From Falsiphaeobacter marinintestinus (GTDB lineage: Bacteria > Pseudomonadota > Alphaproteobacteria > Rhodobacterales > Rhodobacteraceae), in the NCBI RefSeq assembly GCF_007923355.1, contig NZ_VOGO01000006.1, positions 1-64,000 of the forward strand: 64,000 bases of DNA. Reading direction: 5' to 3'. The first letter of the stretch is position 1, and every line of letters begins with the position of its first letter. Below, one piece after another: positions 18,223 through 26,915 of the stretch. The translations under genes and the position numbers were made by a program. The notes below the pieces were generated by a model. It saw nothing but the letters and a program-made list of their open reading frames with translations. It was not told the DNA's origin and made no database searches.

Positions 18223-18681
18223 ATGACCATCGAAGCCAAACTTGCCGACCTGGGTGTCACACTGCCGGACGCGCCTGCGCCAGCGGCGAATTATGTGCCG
18301 TTCGTGCAGATCGGAGACATCGTCTATGTCTCGGGCCAGATTTCGAATGACGAAAACGGGCTGATCATCGGCAAACTGGGCGACACGATGGAGGTCGACG
18401 CGGGCGCAGCGGCGGCCAAGCGGTGTGCCATCAACCTGCTGGCGCAGGTGCGCGCGGCCTGCGGGGGCGATCTGGAGCGGTTGGTGCGCGTGGTCAAGCT
18501 GACCGGTTTTGTCAATTCGACAGCCGATTTCACCAACCAGCCTCAGGTGATCAACGGCGCGTCTGATTTTCTGGTCGAAGCGCTGGGCGATGCCGGACGG
18601 CATTCACGCTCAGCCGTTTCGGCGGCGGCGTTGCCTTTGGGCGTTGCGGTGGAAATCGAAGGGATCTTTCAGGTCCGATGA
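18223..18681 (+). CDS. ridA: RidA family protein (YjgF/YER057c/UK114)
   Basis: A 152-residue enamine/imine deaminase-like protein of the RidA superfamily's longer subgroup. Visible features are VYVSGQIS around residues 40-47, the internal VRVVKLTGFVNST region and the C-terminal SRSAVSAAALPLGVAVEIEGIF. The catalytic Arg normally found near the Rid motif corresponds to HSRSAVS here, so deaminase activity is plausible but unproven. The ATG at 18223 has a CGGAG upstream. The stop overlaps the ATG of the phosphodiesterase gene by four bases. Confidence 0.88.
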   Translation: MTIEAKLADLGVTLPDAPAPAANYVPFVQIGDIVYVSGQISNDENGLIIGKLGDTMEVDAGAAAAKRCAINLLAQVRAACGGDLERLVRVVKLTGFVNSTADFTNQPQVINGASDFLVEALGDAGRHSRSAVSAAALPLGVAVEIEGIFQVR

Positions 18682-19448
18682 AACCGGCTCTTTCCGACGG
18701 GTTGCTGCGGGTGCCCATCGCGCACCGTGCGTTGCACGATATTGCCCAGGGACGCCCCGAAAATTCTCGCGCGGCGATCCGTGCCGCGATTGAAGCCGGG
18801 TATGGTATCGAGATTGATTTGCAACTGAGTTCAGACGGTCAAGCCATGGTGTTTCATGACTATGATCTTGCCCGGCTGACCGGTGAAAGCGGCCCGATTC
18901 AGGGGCGGAGTGCGGCGCAAGCCAGTCAGATTGTCCTGTTGCACGGGGATGGCGAAACGATCCCGACCTTGTCCGAGGTGCTTGAGATCGTCGGCGGGCA
19001 GGTGCCGGTTCTGATCGAGCTGAAAGATCAGGATGGCGCGATGGGGGCGAATATCGGAAGGCTGGAGGCCGCTACGGTGCAGGCTTTGGACGGCTATGAC
19101 GGCCCGGTGGCTGTGATGTCTTTCAACCCGCACAGCGTGGCCGAGTTGGCCCGGCTGGCACCGGACATTCCGCGTGGGTTGACCACGAGCGAGTATGATC
19201 CAAAGGACTGGCCGTTGTCCGAGGCAACCTGTGCCCGGTTGCGCGATATCCCGGATTTTGAAGCCAGCGGCGCGTCCTTCATCAGCCATCATGCTGTAGA
19301 TCTGGCCAACCCAAGGGTGCGCCAGTTGTGGGACGATGGTGTGCCAGTGTTGTGCTGGACGATCCGGTCGCCCGAAGCCGAGGCGGAGGCGCGCAAACTG
19401 TCGGATAATATCACCTTCGAGGGCTATCTGGCCGATCTTCCGGCTTGA
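18678..19448 (+). CDS. ugpQ: Glycerophosphodiester phosphodiesterase
   Basis: Hydrolyses glycerophosphodiesters to glycerol 3-phosphate and an alcohol. The 256-residue TIM barrel shows AHRALHDIAQGRPENS (metal and phosphate ligands), GIEIDLQLSSDG and VFHDYDLARLT near residues 54-60. Further on come LIELKDQDG and VLCWTIRSPEA. There is no signal peptide, suggesting a cytoplasmic enzyme. It is translationally coupled to ridA and followed 45 bases later by the FemAB-like gene. Confidence 0.92.
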   Translation: MKPALSDGLLRVPIAHRALHDIAQGRPENSRAAIRAAIEAGYGIEIDLQLSSDGQAMVFHDYDLARLTGESGPIQGRSAAQASQIVLLHGDGETIPTLSEVLEIVGGQVPVLIELKDQDGAMGANIGRLEAATVQALDGYDGPVAVMSFNPHSVAELARLAPDIPRGLTTSEYDPKDWPLSEATCARLRDIPDFEASGASFISHHAVDLANPRVRQLWDDGVPVLCWTIRSPEAEAEARKLSDNITFEGYLADLPA

Positions 19449-19493
19449 TCCAATGGCGTCAGACCACAGATAGTGATCAGGCGCGGAGAGATT

Positions 19494-20681
19494 ATGGACC
19501 AGGCTCAGATCGAGATTAATGTACTGACCTCTCTGTCGCAGATCGCGGCAGAAGATTGGGATGCCTGCGCCTGCCCGGAAGCGTCCGATGGTGGCGCGCC
19601 GCTGGATCCGTTCACGACCTATAGGTTTTTGCGCGCCCTTGAGACCAGCGGGTCGGTCGGGGCGCGATCCGGGTGGGAGCCGCGGTATCTGGCGGCCTAT
19701 CTGGACGGGATGCTGATTGCCGCAGCGCCGATGTACATCAAGCACCACAGCCAGGGCGAATACATCTTCGACCATAACTGGGCCCACGCGTATGAAAACG
19801 CGGGCGGGCATTACTATCCCAAGTTACAGATCGCGGCCCCATTCACGCCTGCGACGGGGCGGCGGTTTCTGGTGCGGCCCGGGTATTCCGGTGTGGGTGA
19901 ATCGGCGCTTGTGCAGGGCGCGGTGCAACTGGCGTCAGACAACGAGGTCAGTTCTGTTCACATAACCTTTTGCACCGAGGATGAAGCGGCGAAGGGCGAG
20001 CAGATGGGCCTGATGCACCGGACCAGTCAGCAGTTTCATTGGTTGAACCCCGGGTATGACAGCTTTGATGCGTTCCTTGCCAGCCTGTCATCGCGCAAAC
20101 GCAAGAATTTGCGCAAGGAACGTCAGCAGGCCAATGCGTTTGGTGGCACCATTCAGATGTTCACGGGTGACGATCTGCAGCCCGAGCATTGGGATGCGTT
20201 CTGGCAGTTCTATCAGGATACCGGTGCGCGGAAATGGGGGTCTCCCTACCTGTCGCGGGCGTTTTTTGACGAGGTTCAGGCGCATATGCGTGACGATGTC
20301 ATGCTGGCTTTGGCAGAACGCGATGGTCGCTGGGTGGCGGGGGCGCTGAATTTCATCGGGCGTGAGGCGTTGTTTGGCCGCTATTGGGGCTGCGTTGAAC
20401 ATCATCCCTGTCTGCATTTCGAACTGTGCTATTATCGGGCAATCGACTTTGCCATCGAGCACGGATTGCAGCGGGTCGAAGCGGGGGCGCAGGGGGAACA
20501 CAAGCTGGCGCGGGGGTATCTGCCGACGCAGACTCATAGCCTGCATTGGATTGCTGATCCGGGTTTCGCCGACGCCGTGCGCAAGTATCTTGCGGCGGAG
20601 CGCGAGGCGGTTGCGGAAGAGATCGAAATCCTGACCGAATACGGGCCTTTCCGGAAGGCACATGTGGAGGAGCAAGAATGA
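19494..20681 (+). CDS. FemAB-like N-acyltransferase (DUF482/peptidogalycan family)
   Basis: A 395-residue predicted GNAT-fold acyltransferase. [38 protein letters not shown] and a central [15 protein letters not shown] helix match proteins annotated as peptidogalycan biosynthesis/recognition (PF04339). Conserved [27 protein letters not shown] motifs occur in the C-terminal half. The substrate is unknown; transfer onto an amino group is the usual suggestion. The ATG at 19494 has GGAG just upstream. Its stop overlaps the next gene's ATG by four bases. Confidence 0.85.
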   Translation: MDQAQIEINVLTSLSQIAAEDWDACACPEASDGGAPLDPFTTYRFLRALETSGSVGARSGWEPRYLAAYLDGMLIAAAPMYIKHHSQGEYIFDHNWAHAYENAGGHYYPKLQIAAPFTPATGRRFLVRPGYSGVGESALVQGAVQLASDNEVSSVHITFCTEDEAAKGEQMGLMHRTSQQFHWLNPGYDSFDAFLASLSSRKRKNLRKERQQANAFGGTIQMFTGDDLQPEHWDAFWQFYQDTGARKWGSPYLSRAFFDEVQAHMRDDVMLALAERDGRWVAGALNFIGREALFGRYWGCVEHHPCLHFELCYYRAIDFAIEHGLQRVEAGAQGEHKLARGYLPTQTHSLHWIADPGFADAVRKYLAAEREAVAEEIEILTEYGPFRKAHVEEQE

Positions 20682-20971
20682 CCGAGAAGATGTCAGAAGA
20701 AACCCGGGGGCCATTGCTGGACCCGCTGTTCGCCACCGGCTGGGAAATGGTTGAAGGGCGCGATGCGATCACCAAGACCTTTCGCTTTGACGATTTTGTG
20801 GATGCGTTCGGCTGGATGACACGTGTCGCGATCTGGGCCGAAAAATGGGATCATCACCCGGAATGGAGCAATGTCTATCGCTCGGTCGACGTGGTTTTGA
20901 CCACACATGATGTCGATGGGCTAAGCGCTTTGGACGCGAAACTGGCGCGCAAGATGGACAGTCTGATCTGA
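20678..20971 (+). CDS. phhB: 4a-hydroxytetrahydrobiopterin dehydratase (pterin-4-alpha-carbinolamine dehydratase)
   Basis: Dehydrates 4a-hydroxytetrahydropterin formed by aromatic amino acid hydroxylases. The 97-residue product contains the signature KWDHHPEW (His59, His60 and Trp63) and a later His77, matching the catalytic histidines of the family. ATGA overlap with the upstream gene shows it is the last cistron of the ridA/ugpQ/FemAB-like operon. No phenylalanine hydroxylase gene is in the window. Confidence 0.92.
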   Translation: MTEKMSEETRGPLLDPLFATGWEMVEGRDAITKTFRFDDFVDAFGWMTRVAIWAEKWDHHPEWSNVYRSVDVVLTTHDVDGLSALDAKLARKMDSLI

Positions 20972-20975
20972 TCTC

Positions 20976-21278
20976 TCAGCGGCGACCAACCCCCGAGGCA
21001 TAGGCCGAATTGGCAGCTGCGAACATGCGGTTGAATTCGTCTTGTGTGACAAAGCCATCCGAGTAATTGATGCCAGACGGAATGCGAGCCGGGTTTTTGC
21101 CGGTCAATTGGACGGACCCTCGGCTGGTGTTCAGATCAAAGCAGCGGTTGTTCAGGCAATTCCTGCCGTTCTGAATGCTGATCTGCGTGGCACCGGAATT
21201 TGACGTGCGTACCGGATTATCCGGCACCTCGCAGGCGGCGACCAGCAGCAAGGCGGGTATGGCAAATCTGTACAACAT
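20976..21278 (-). CDS. Small lipoprotein, unknown function
   Basis: A 100-residue putative lipoprotein. The N-terminus MLYRFAIPALLLVAAC ends in a VAAC lipobox. The mature part has a CLNNRCFDL pair of cysteines and ends Ser/Ala-rich. A very strong ribosome site (AAAGGAGGA) precedes the ATG at 21278. I do not recognise the family. It converges on the phhB gene with only four bases between stops. Confidence 0.75.
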   Translation of the reverse strand: MLYRFAIPALLLVAACEVPDNPVRTSNSGATQISIQNGRNCLNNRCFDLNTSRGSVQLTGKNPARIPSGINYSDGFVTQDEFNRMFAAANSAYASGVGRR

Positions 21279-21339
21279 AGCTCCTCCTTTGGAAGAAACT
21301 GCGCCGCAACCCAAGGTGGCCGCGGCGCGTATTCAGGTA

Positions 21340-21825
21340 TTACATCGACGCCAGAAGGCCTTCGCCAGCGGACACTTCGCAGACACCGGGGCTTTCTTCT
21401 GGTTGGAACAGGGTCACTTTGCCATCCTCCACCAGCATCGCATAACGACCCGAACGGGCCATCAGGCCAGCAGGGGGCGCGTCAAAGTCCATGCCGATGG
21501 CCTTGGTGAAGCCGCTGTCAGCGTCGGCCAGCATGGTGATGCCAGCAGCAGCAGCGCCGGTTGCATCGCCCCAGGCTTTCATCACGAAGGGGTCATTGAC
21601 CGACACGCAAATGACTTCTTCAACGCCCTTGGCGTCGAACTGATCCTTCGTGCGGATAAAGCTGGGCACGTGTGCCGAATGGCAGGTCGGCGTGAAGGCG
21701 CCGGGAACGGCAAAGATCACAACTTTGCGGCCTGCTGTCTTTTCTGCCAGGGACACTGCGGCGGGTCCATCGGCTGTCATCTGGATCAGGGTTGCTTCGG
21801 GCAGTGTGTCGCCAACTGAAATCAT
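21340..21825 (-). CDS. Peroxiredoxin, Prx5-like (AhpC/TSA-related)
   Basis: Reduces peroxides using thiol donors such as glutaredoxin or glutathione. The 161-residue product has the Prx5 active-site signature PGAFTPTCH with peroxidatic Cys48 and a second cysteine at about 149 in GVCEVSAG. The start at 21825 is supported by CGGAGGA upstream. It is divergent from a flavoprotein reductase gene, 113 bases apart. A joint role in redox defence is possible but not shown. Confidence 0.92.
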   Translation of the reverse strand: MISVGDTLPEATLIQMTADGPAAVSLAEKTAGRKVVIFAVPGAFTPTCHSAHVPSFIRTKDQFDAKGVEEVICVSVNDPFVMKAWGDATGAAAAGITMLADADSGFTKAIGMDFDAPPAGLMARSGRYAMLVEDGKVTLFQPEESPGVCEVSAGEGLLASM

Positions 21826-21938
21826 ATTATTCCTCCGTTTTGTAGGTATTCGCACATGGCGGTTCCAATTGCATATAAGCCCTACGCTCATGTAGGTTCC
21901 CACGCAATGAAGACCATTAATTGATGGGAGAGATACAG

Positions 21939-23150
21939 GTGTCTCACTATGTCGTGATCGGTGCGGGGCAGGCAGGCGCATCGCTTGTCGCCAAATTACG
22001 CAAAGACGGGTTTACAGGCGAAATCACGTTGATCGGGGCCGAGCCGGTGTTGCCCTATCAGCGTCCGCCGTTGTCCAAGGCGTATTTGCTGGGCGATATG
22101 GCATTGGAACGTTTGTTTTTGCGCCCCGAAAGTTTCTATGCAGAACAGAGCATTACAGTGAAACTGGGACAGCCGGTCACGGCCATCGATCCTGTTGGTA
22201 AAACCGTGACGGTCGGGGATGAGGTGATCGCCTATGACCAACTGGCCCTGACCACCGGGTCTGATCCACGCCGCTTGCCAGCCGCGATCGGCGGCGATCT
22301 GGACGGCGTTTTTGTGGTGCGCGGGTTGGATGATGTCGATGCGATGGCGCCGCATGTCGTCAAGGGCAAGCGCGCCTTGATCGTTGGCGGTGGCTATATC
22401 GGTCTGGAAGCCGCCGCAGTCGCTGCCAAGCTTGGTGTCAAAGTGACATTGGTTGAGATGGCCGACCGCATCCTGCAACGGGTCGCGGCCAAGGAAACGA
22501 GCGACTATTTCCGCACGCTCCACAGTGAGCATGGCGTTGAAATCATAGAAGGAATCGGGTTGCAGCGTTTGGTCGGGACTGATGGCCGTGTAACTGGCGC
22601 AATCCTAAGCGATGACAGTGAGATCGACGTCGATTTCGTCGTTGTCGGTGTGGGCATCGCCCCGTCGACGGCGTTGGCCGAGATGGCCGGGCTTGAGATC
22701 GAAAACGGGATCAAGACTGATGCACTGGGCCGGACGTCGGATGCATCAATCTGGGCGGCGGGCGATTGCGCATCTTTCCCGTATCGCAAGGGTCGGTTGC
22801 GGCTGGAAAGCGTACCAAATGCGATTGATCAGGCCGAATGCGTGGCGGCCAATATGATGGGCGGCGAAACCGCTTATGTGCCGCAGCCATGGTTCTGGTC
22901 GGACCAGTATGACGTCAAATTGCAGATTGCCGGGCTGAACACCGGGTATGACCATATTGTGTCGCGTCTGGGCGACGGTCAGACGGTATCGTTCTGGTAC
23001 TACAAAGGTGGCCAGTTGCTGGCGGTTGACGCGATGAATGATCCACGCGCCTATATGGTGGGTAAGCGTTTGATCGACAACGGTAAAACCGCAGATCCAG
23101 CCATTGTGAGCGATCCCGAGGCGGATCTTAAACCCCTGCTCAAAGCGTGA
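21939..23150 (+). CDS. FAD-dependent ferredoxin/rubredoxin reductase-like protein
   Basis: NAD(P)H-dependent flavoprotein of about 403 residues, like the reductases that feed Rieske oxygenases or cytochrome P450 ferredoxins. VVIGAGQAGAS near the N-terminus binds FAD, LIVGGGYIGLEAAAVA binds NAD(P)H, and AAGDCASF precedes the C-terminal domain. I chose the GTG at 21939 because GGGAG lies eight bases upstream; an ATG at 21924 is possible. Its TGA overlaps the rsmD GTG. The ferredoxin partner is not in the window. Confidence 0.88.
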   Translation: MSHYVVIGAGQAGASLVAKLRKDGFTGEITLIGAEPVLPYQRPPLSKAYLLGDMALERLFLRPESFYAEQSITVKLGQPVTAIDPVGKTVTVGDEVIAYDQLALTTGSDPRRLPAAIGGDLDGVFVVRGLDDVDAMAPHVVKGKRALIVGGGYIGLEAAAVAAKLGVKVTLVEMADRILQRVAAKETSDYFRTLHSEHGVEIIEGIGLQRLVGTDGRVTGAILSDDSEIDVDFVVVGVGIAPSTALAEMAGLEIENGIKTDALGRTSDASIWAAGDCASFPYRKGRLRLESVPNAIDQAECVAANMMGGETAYVPQPWFWSDQYDVKLQIAGLNTGYDHIVSRLGDGQTVSFWYYKGGQLLAVDAMNDPRAYMVGKRLIDNGKTADPAIVSDPEADLKPLLKA

Positions 23151-23710
23151 GGATCATTGCGGGCGCGTTCCGGGGGCGGGCCTTGGCCTCGGTTGGCAAA
23201 GGCGATGCGGGCGCGCATCTGCGCCCGACGACTGATCGGGTGCGCGAAAGCTTGTTCAGCGTTCTGACTTCGCTGGGAGTTATTGCCGATGCGCGGGTGC
23301 TGGACCTGTTTGCCGGAACGGGTGCTTTGGGGTTGGAAGCCCTGTCGCGCGGGGCAGAGCACGTGACCTTTGTCGATGACGGGCGTGTGGCGCAGGGGCT
23401 GATCCGCAAGAACATCGGGTTGACCGGGGCCACGCATACGCAGTTGATCCGGCGGGATGCGACGAAGTTGGGGCCCAATTCTGATGCGCCCTATGACCTT
23501 GTGTTCCTTGATCCGCCGTATGGCAAAGGGATTGGGGAAAAGGCCTTGTTAGCGGCGGTGGATGGCGGCTGGATCGCAGATAACGCATTGATAGTATGGG
23601 AGGAAAATGCACCGATGATGGCGCCTCCCGGTTTTGAAATGCATGATGCGCGCAAGTATGGAGACACCCATATCACGCTGTTGTGGCGCGAAGACGGAGC
23701 CGCATCATGA
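23147..23710 (+). CDS. rsmD: 16S rRNA (guanine(966)-N(2))-methyltransferase RsmD
   Basis: Methylates G966 of 16S rRNA. The 187-residue product begins MRIIAGAFRGR, with RPTTDRVRESLFSVL and VLDLFAGTGALGLEALSRGA, and the catalytic LDPPYGKG. These are the standard RsmD signatures. A GTG start at 23147 overlaps the preceding TGA. The TGA of rsmD in turn overlaps the ATG of the HAD phosphatase gene. Confidence 0.96.
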   Translation: MRIIAGAFRGRALASVGKGDAGAHLRPTTDRVRESLFSVLTSLGVIADARVLDLFAGTGALGLEALSRGAEHVTFVDDGRVAQGLIRKNIGLTGATHTQLIRRDATKLGPNSDAPYDLVFLDPPYGKGIGEKALLAAVDGGWIADNALIVWEENAPMMAPPGFEMHDARKYGDTHITLLWREDGAAS

Positions 23711-24345
23711 CAGGTCTGGTCATTTTTGATTGTGACGGCGTTCTGGTCGATAGCGAACGCGCGACCAACCTTGTTCTGGTCGAGGATCTTGCCGGATACG
23801 GGCTGACCCTGACGCTGGAAGACTGTTTTCGGATGTTCGTTGGCGGGACGATGTTGGGCGTTGCCGCGAAGGCCCGCACACTGGGCGCGGACCTTCCAAC
23901 CGACTGGGTCGATCAGATCTATGCCAAGATGTATGCGCGTCTGGAAGAGGGCGTTCCGCTTGTCCCAGGTGTGCGTAACCTGCTGGGTTATTTGGAAAAT
24001 AATGATATTCCGCATTGCGTTGCGTCAAACGGACACGAGGCCAAAATGCAGATCACATTGGGCCAGAATGGGCTTTGGGAGCAGTTTCAGGGCCGGATCT
24101 TTTCGGCTTATACGCTGGGCGTTTCCAAACCTGACCCGGGATTATTTTTGGCTGCGGCAGAGCAGTTTGGCGTGCAACCAGCCGAGTGTCTGGTGGTCGA
24201 AGACAGTGCCACCGGTGTGACCGCCGCGGCGCGGGCCGGAATGCGGTGTCTTGGCTATGCCCCGCTGGGGGATGGGGCACAGTTGCAGGCGTTGGGCGCG
24301 ACGGTGATCCTCGACATGGCCGAGGTGCCCGCACATATCCTGTGA
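23707..24345 (+). CDS. HAD superfamily phosphatase (phosphoglycolate-phosphatase-like)
   Basis: Small-molecule phosphohydrolase of 212 residues. Motif I FDCDGVLVDS has the nucleophile Asp8 and Asp10. Motif II VASNG is near residue 99. KPDPGLFLAAAEQFG and VVEDSATGVTAAARAGM supply motifs III and IV. The cap position is that of the beta-phosphoglucomutase/Gph subgroup. The substrate cannot be read from sequence. ATGA overlap couples it to rsmD. Confidence 0.9.
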   Translation: MTGLVIFDCDGVLVDSERATNLVLVEDLAGYGLTLTLEDCFRMFVGGTMLGVAAKARTLGADLPTDWVDQIYAKMYARLEEGVPLVPGVRNLLGYLENNDIPHCVASNGHEAKMQITLGQNGLWEQFQGRIFSAYTLGVSKPDPGLFLAAAEQFGVQPAECLVVEDSATGVTAAARAGMRCLGYAPLGDGAQLQALGATVILDMAEVPAHIL

Positions 24346-24353
24346 CCGGCTAA

Positions 24354-24428
24354 ACCCCTGCGGGGCAGGAGTTTGGGCCGTTTTGTACATCCCAAACCGG
24401 GGCGATGTACCGTTTTGTACTGCCCCGG
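24354..24428. repeat. Structured intergenic element: hairpins with a repeated loop
   Basis: Three inverted repeats lie in series: CCCC-TGC-GGGG, GTTTGGG...CCCAAAC (24371-24397) and CCGGGGC...GCCCCGG (24397-24428). The loops of the second and third both contain CCGTTTTGTAC (24378-24388 and 24410-24420, 32 bp apart). The second copy is part of a TGTAC-N6-GTAC dyad. It lies between the convergent HAD and map genes. No T-run makes it a classical terminator. Confidence 0.6.
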
Positions 24429-24475
24429 AATGAGACAATCACCGTGAGACTTGCCCGGGAAAAAATTCCCCCGGG

Positions 24476-25306
24476 TCACTCGCCATATGTGGGGTGAAAT
24501 TTTCCGCCGGGTGACAGGGTGAAAATGTCATATCCATCAGCCGTGACCCCGATCGAATGTTCGAACTGCGCGGAAAGGGATTTGTCGCGGGTGACGGCAG
24601 TCCAGTCATCGGCCAGCGTCTTGGTCTCGGGTCGGCCCAGATTCACCATCGGTTCGATGGTGAAGAACATGCCCTCTTCCAGAACGGCACCGGTTCCGGG
24701 ACGGCCATAATGCAGAACATTGGGCGGAGCGTGGAACACGCGGCCAAGTCCGTGACCACAGAAATCACGAACCACGCTCATCCGGTGGGCTTCGACATAG
24801 GCCTGAATGGCGTGGCCAATATCGCCGAACGTGTTGCCCGGCTTGACCATTTCGATGCCTTTGAACAGGGCGTCATGTGTGACCTGGATCAGACGCTCGG
24901 CCTTGCGCGGCAGTTTGCCGGCTGCATACATGCGGGACGTGTCGCCGTACCAGCCATCGACGATCACGGTGACGTCGATGTTCAGGATGTCGCCATCCTT
25001 GAGCACCTTGGCCCCCGGGATGCCATGGCAGACCACGTGGTTCACGGAAATGCAGCTGGCGTGCTGATAACCTTTGTAGCCGATCGTTGCCGAGGTCGCG
25101 CCATTGGCTTCGACCATCTCGGTGATCTTGCCGTCGATCACTCCGGTTGACTGGCCGGGAAAAACAAAGGGGGCGATGTCATCCAGAATTTGCGCCGCCA
25201 ACTTTCCAGCGGCGTGCATCCCGGCGAAATCGGACCGGTCATAAAGGCGGATTCCATCTTTGGTCACACGACCGCGTAAATCACTTTTCAAAATACGCTC
25301 CATCAT
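24476..25306 (-). CDS. map: Type I methionine aminopeptidase
   Basis: Removes the N-terminal methionine of nascent proteins. The 276-residue product has the metal ligands in order: NIDVTVIVDGWYGD (two Asp), GHGLGRVFH (His), TIEPM (Glu) and EHSIGV (Glu). HASCISVNHVVCHGIP supplies the substrate His. The annotated ATG at 25306 has a weak ribosome site; a TTG at 25291 lies six bases after GGAG and may be the actual start. Confidence 0.95.
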   Translation of the reverse strand: MMERILKSDLRGRVTKDGIRLYDRSDFAGMHAAGKLAAQILDDIAPFVFPGQSTGVIDGKITEMVEANGATSATIGYKGYQHASCISVNHVVCHGIPGAKVLKDGDILNIDVTVIVDGWYGDTSRMYAAGKLPRKAERLIQVTHDALFKGIEMVKPGNTFGDIGHAIQAYVEAHRMSVVRDFCGHGLGRVFHAPPNVLHYGRPGTGAVLEEGMFFTIEPMVNLGRPETKTLADDWTAVTRDKSLSAQFEHSIGVTADGYDIFTLSPGGKFHPTYGE

Positions 25307-25505
25307 TCTGCGCTTGCATCCTATTTAGGACGATTTGTGGGGAAGGACCAGAGGTGAGCCGCACAGAGAATTCAAGACGGCGTCAAGGCGGCAAACGGCG
25401 CGTTTACAGTTGCTTAAGATGCCGGGACTTGCCCGATGGCGGGGCTGGGCCTTAGTGTGGGATGATATTTCATCGTGTCTTTCATTCTGTGACTGGAGGT
25501 TTTTC

Positions 25506-26150
25506 ATGCGTATTTCCGGCTTTTCCGCCCTGTGTCTGAGTGCTGTTTCGGTGGGTCTGACCATCCCGCCCGCAGCGGCTGATCCTTGTCGCGAGACGAT
25601 TGCGGCCATGTTTCAAGGCGGGGCGATGGACCCGTTTGTGCGCCCCAAGCGGCATGAAACGACGATCCGGCACAATCCGGACGGCAGCGAAACCATGGTC
25701 ACGGATGTGTATTGGGAAACGGTTCTGAAGTCGGTTAGCAAGTCGGGCGGCAATTATTATCTGACCTATGATCTGGACATGTGGTCGGGGCCATCTTTTG
25801 ACGGGCCGTGGACGCCAACAGGGTCAAAATTGCCAGCGGATTTTGCCGAGATGACGCGTCAGATGAACGTTCAGCAGGCGGCCAACTTGTCCGAGACATC
25901 CTGTCCGGGCGAGGTGGCTGTCGATGGTCAGACGCTGGTCAAATATGTCTATCGGACCAAGACCGATACAAATGTGCACGGAAGCTGGTTTGGCGGGCTT
26001 TATACGGCCTTTCTGGATCCGGCGTCCGGACAGTTGGCCCGGTTGGAAACCGCCGAGATGACTGCATCCTGGGCCCCCGATCCGGCGGCGTTTGTGGACA
26101 TCACGACCGTGGTTTACGACCCGTCGATTTCAATTGTCAGACCGCAGTAG
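25506..26150 (+). CDS. Secreted protein of unknown function
   Basis: A 214-residue exported protein with a clear signal peptide (about 1-24, ending in PPAAA before DPC). The mature part is rich in Tyr, Thr and Trp and has two cysteines (in DPCRET and TSCPGE). It shows beta-rich stretches such as TMVTDVYWETVL and NYYLTYDLDMWSGPSFDGPW. I do not recognise the family. The ATG at 25506 has TGGAGG six bases upstream. Its 3' end overlaps the convergent sfsA gene by 14 bases. The 199 bases before it hold no other gene. Confidence 0.8.
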   Translation: MRISGFSALCLSAVSVGLTIPPAAADPCRETIAAMFQGGAMDPFVRPKRHETTIRHNPDGSETMVTDVYWETVLKSVSKSGGNYYLTYDLDMWSGPSFDGPWTPTGSKLPADFAEMTRQMNVQQAANLSETSCPGEVAVDGQTLVKYVYRTKTDTNVHGSWFGGLYTAFLDPASGQLARLETAEMTASWAPDPAAFVDITTVVYDPSISIVRPQ

Positions 26151-26853
26151 CGATCTGCACCGGTAAGGGGTTGGCGACGTCGATGCTGTCGGGGGACAGG
26201 GTGCAGCCAAGGGCCATCACCTCGACACCCGCCCTGGTCGCGGCGGCAAGGGCGGCGGCATAGGTCGGATCTATATCGGCGGCCACAGTGACGGTGCTGC
26301 AATCGGTGCGCTGCACCAGATACAGCAGGATCGCGCGGTGACCGTCGCGGGCCATGTCGGCCAATTCGCCCAGATGTTTCGCTCCGCGCGCGGTGACGCT
26401 GTCGGGGAATTCAGCAAGACCGGGCTGGCGGGACAGGGTGACGGATTTGACCTCGACATAGGTGTCGGGCAGGCCCGGCTGGGTCAGCAGGAAATCGATG
26501 CGGCTGGCCTGACCGTATTTCACCTCGGGGCGGACGGTTTCATAGGCGTCCAGATCGGGGATCTGACGGTCGATGAGGGCGCTGCGCAGGGCGCGGTTGG
26601 GGACCGAGGTATCGACGCCGGTGAAATGGCCATTTTCATGGTCAACCAGTCGCCAGCCGAATTTGAGCTTTTTCTTCGGGTCGTCGTTAGGTTCAAGCCA
26701 GATCTTCATGCCGGGTTCGGCCAGACCCATCATCGAGCCGGGGTTGGCGCAATGGGCGGTGACCTCGCGCCCGTCATCCAGAGTGCAATCGGCGAGAAAC
26801 CGTTTGTAGCGACGTATCAGCCGGGCGGGGACAAGAGGGGTTTGAAAGCGCAT
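26137..26853 (-). CDS. sfsA: DNA/RNA nuclease SfsA family
   Basis: SfsA proteins were named for sugar fermentation stimulation and contain a PD-(D/E)XK-like nuclease core. The 238-residue product shows FLADCTLDDGREVTAHCANPGSM near residues 19-41, then RIDFLL and YVEVKSVTL (the Asp and ExK of the core). Next is FPDSVTARGAKHL. I chose the ATG at 26853 because the sequence from there aligns with the usual MRFQTPLVPA-type start. Confidence 0.93.
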   Translation of the reverse strand: MRFQTPLVPARLIRRYKRFLADCTLDDGREVTAHCANPGSMMGLAEPGMKIWLEPNDDPKKKLKFGWRLVDHENGHFTGVDTSVPNRALRSALIDRQIPDLDAYETVRPEVKYGQASRIDFLLTQPGLPDTYVEVKSVTLSRQPGLAEFPDSVTARGAKHLGELADMARDGHRAILLYLVQRTDCSTVTVAADIDPTYAAALAAATRAGVEVMALGCTLSPDSIDVANPLPVQIATAV

Positions 26854-26915
26854 GAAACCCGGCCTATACCTGCCCGGGCGGCCCTTCAAGACCGCCCACT
26901 CACGAAAGGGACGAG

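Noticed and set aside
18831-19811. 326-codon minus-strand frame across ugpQ and the FemAB-like gene
   Set aside because: Covers two well-supported genes in antisense and has low-complexity Arg/Pro/His composition.
24451-24478. Inverted repeat CCCGGG...CCCGGG just after map, considered as its terminator
   Set aside because: The stem is imperfect and the A/T tract lies inside the loop rather than after the stem, so it is not a standard intrinsic terminator.
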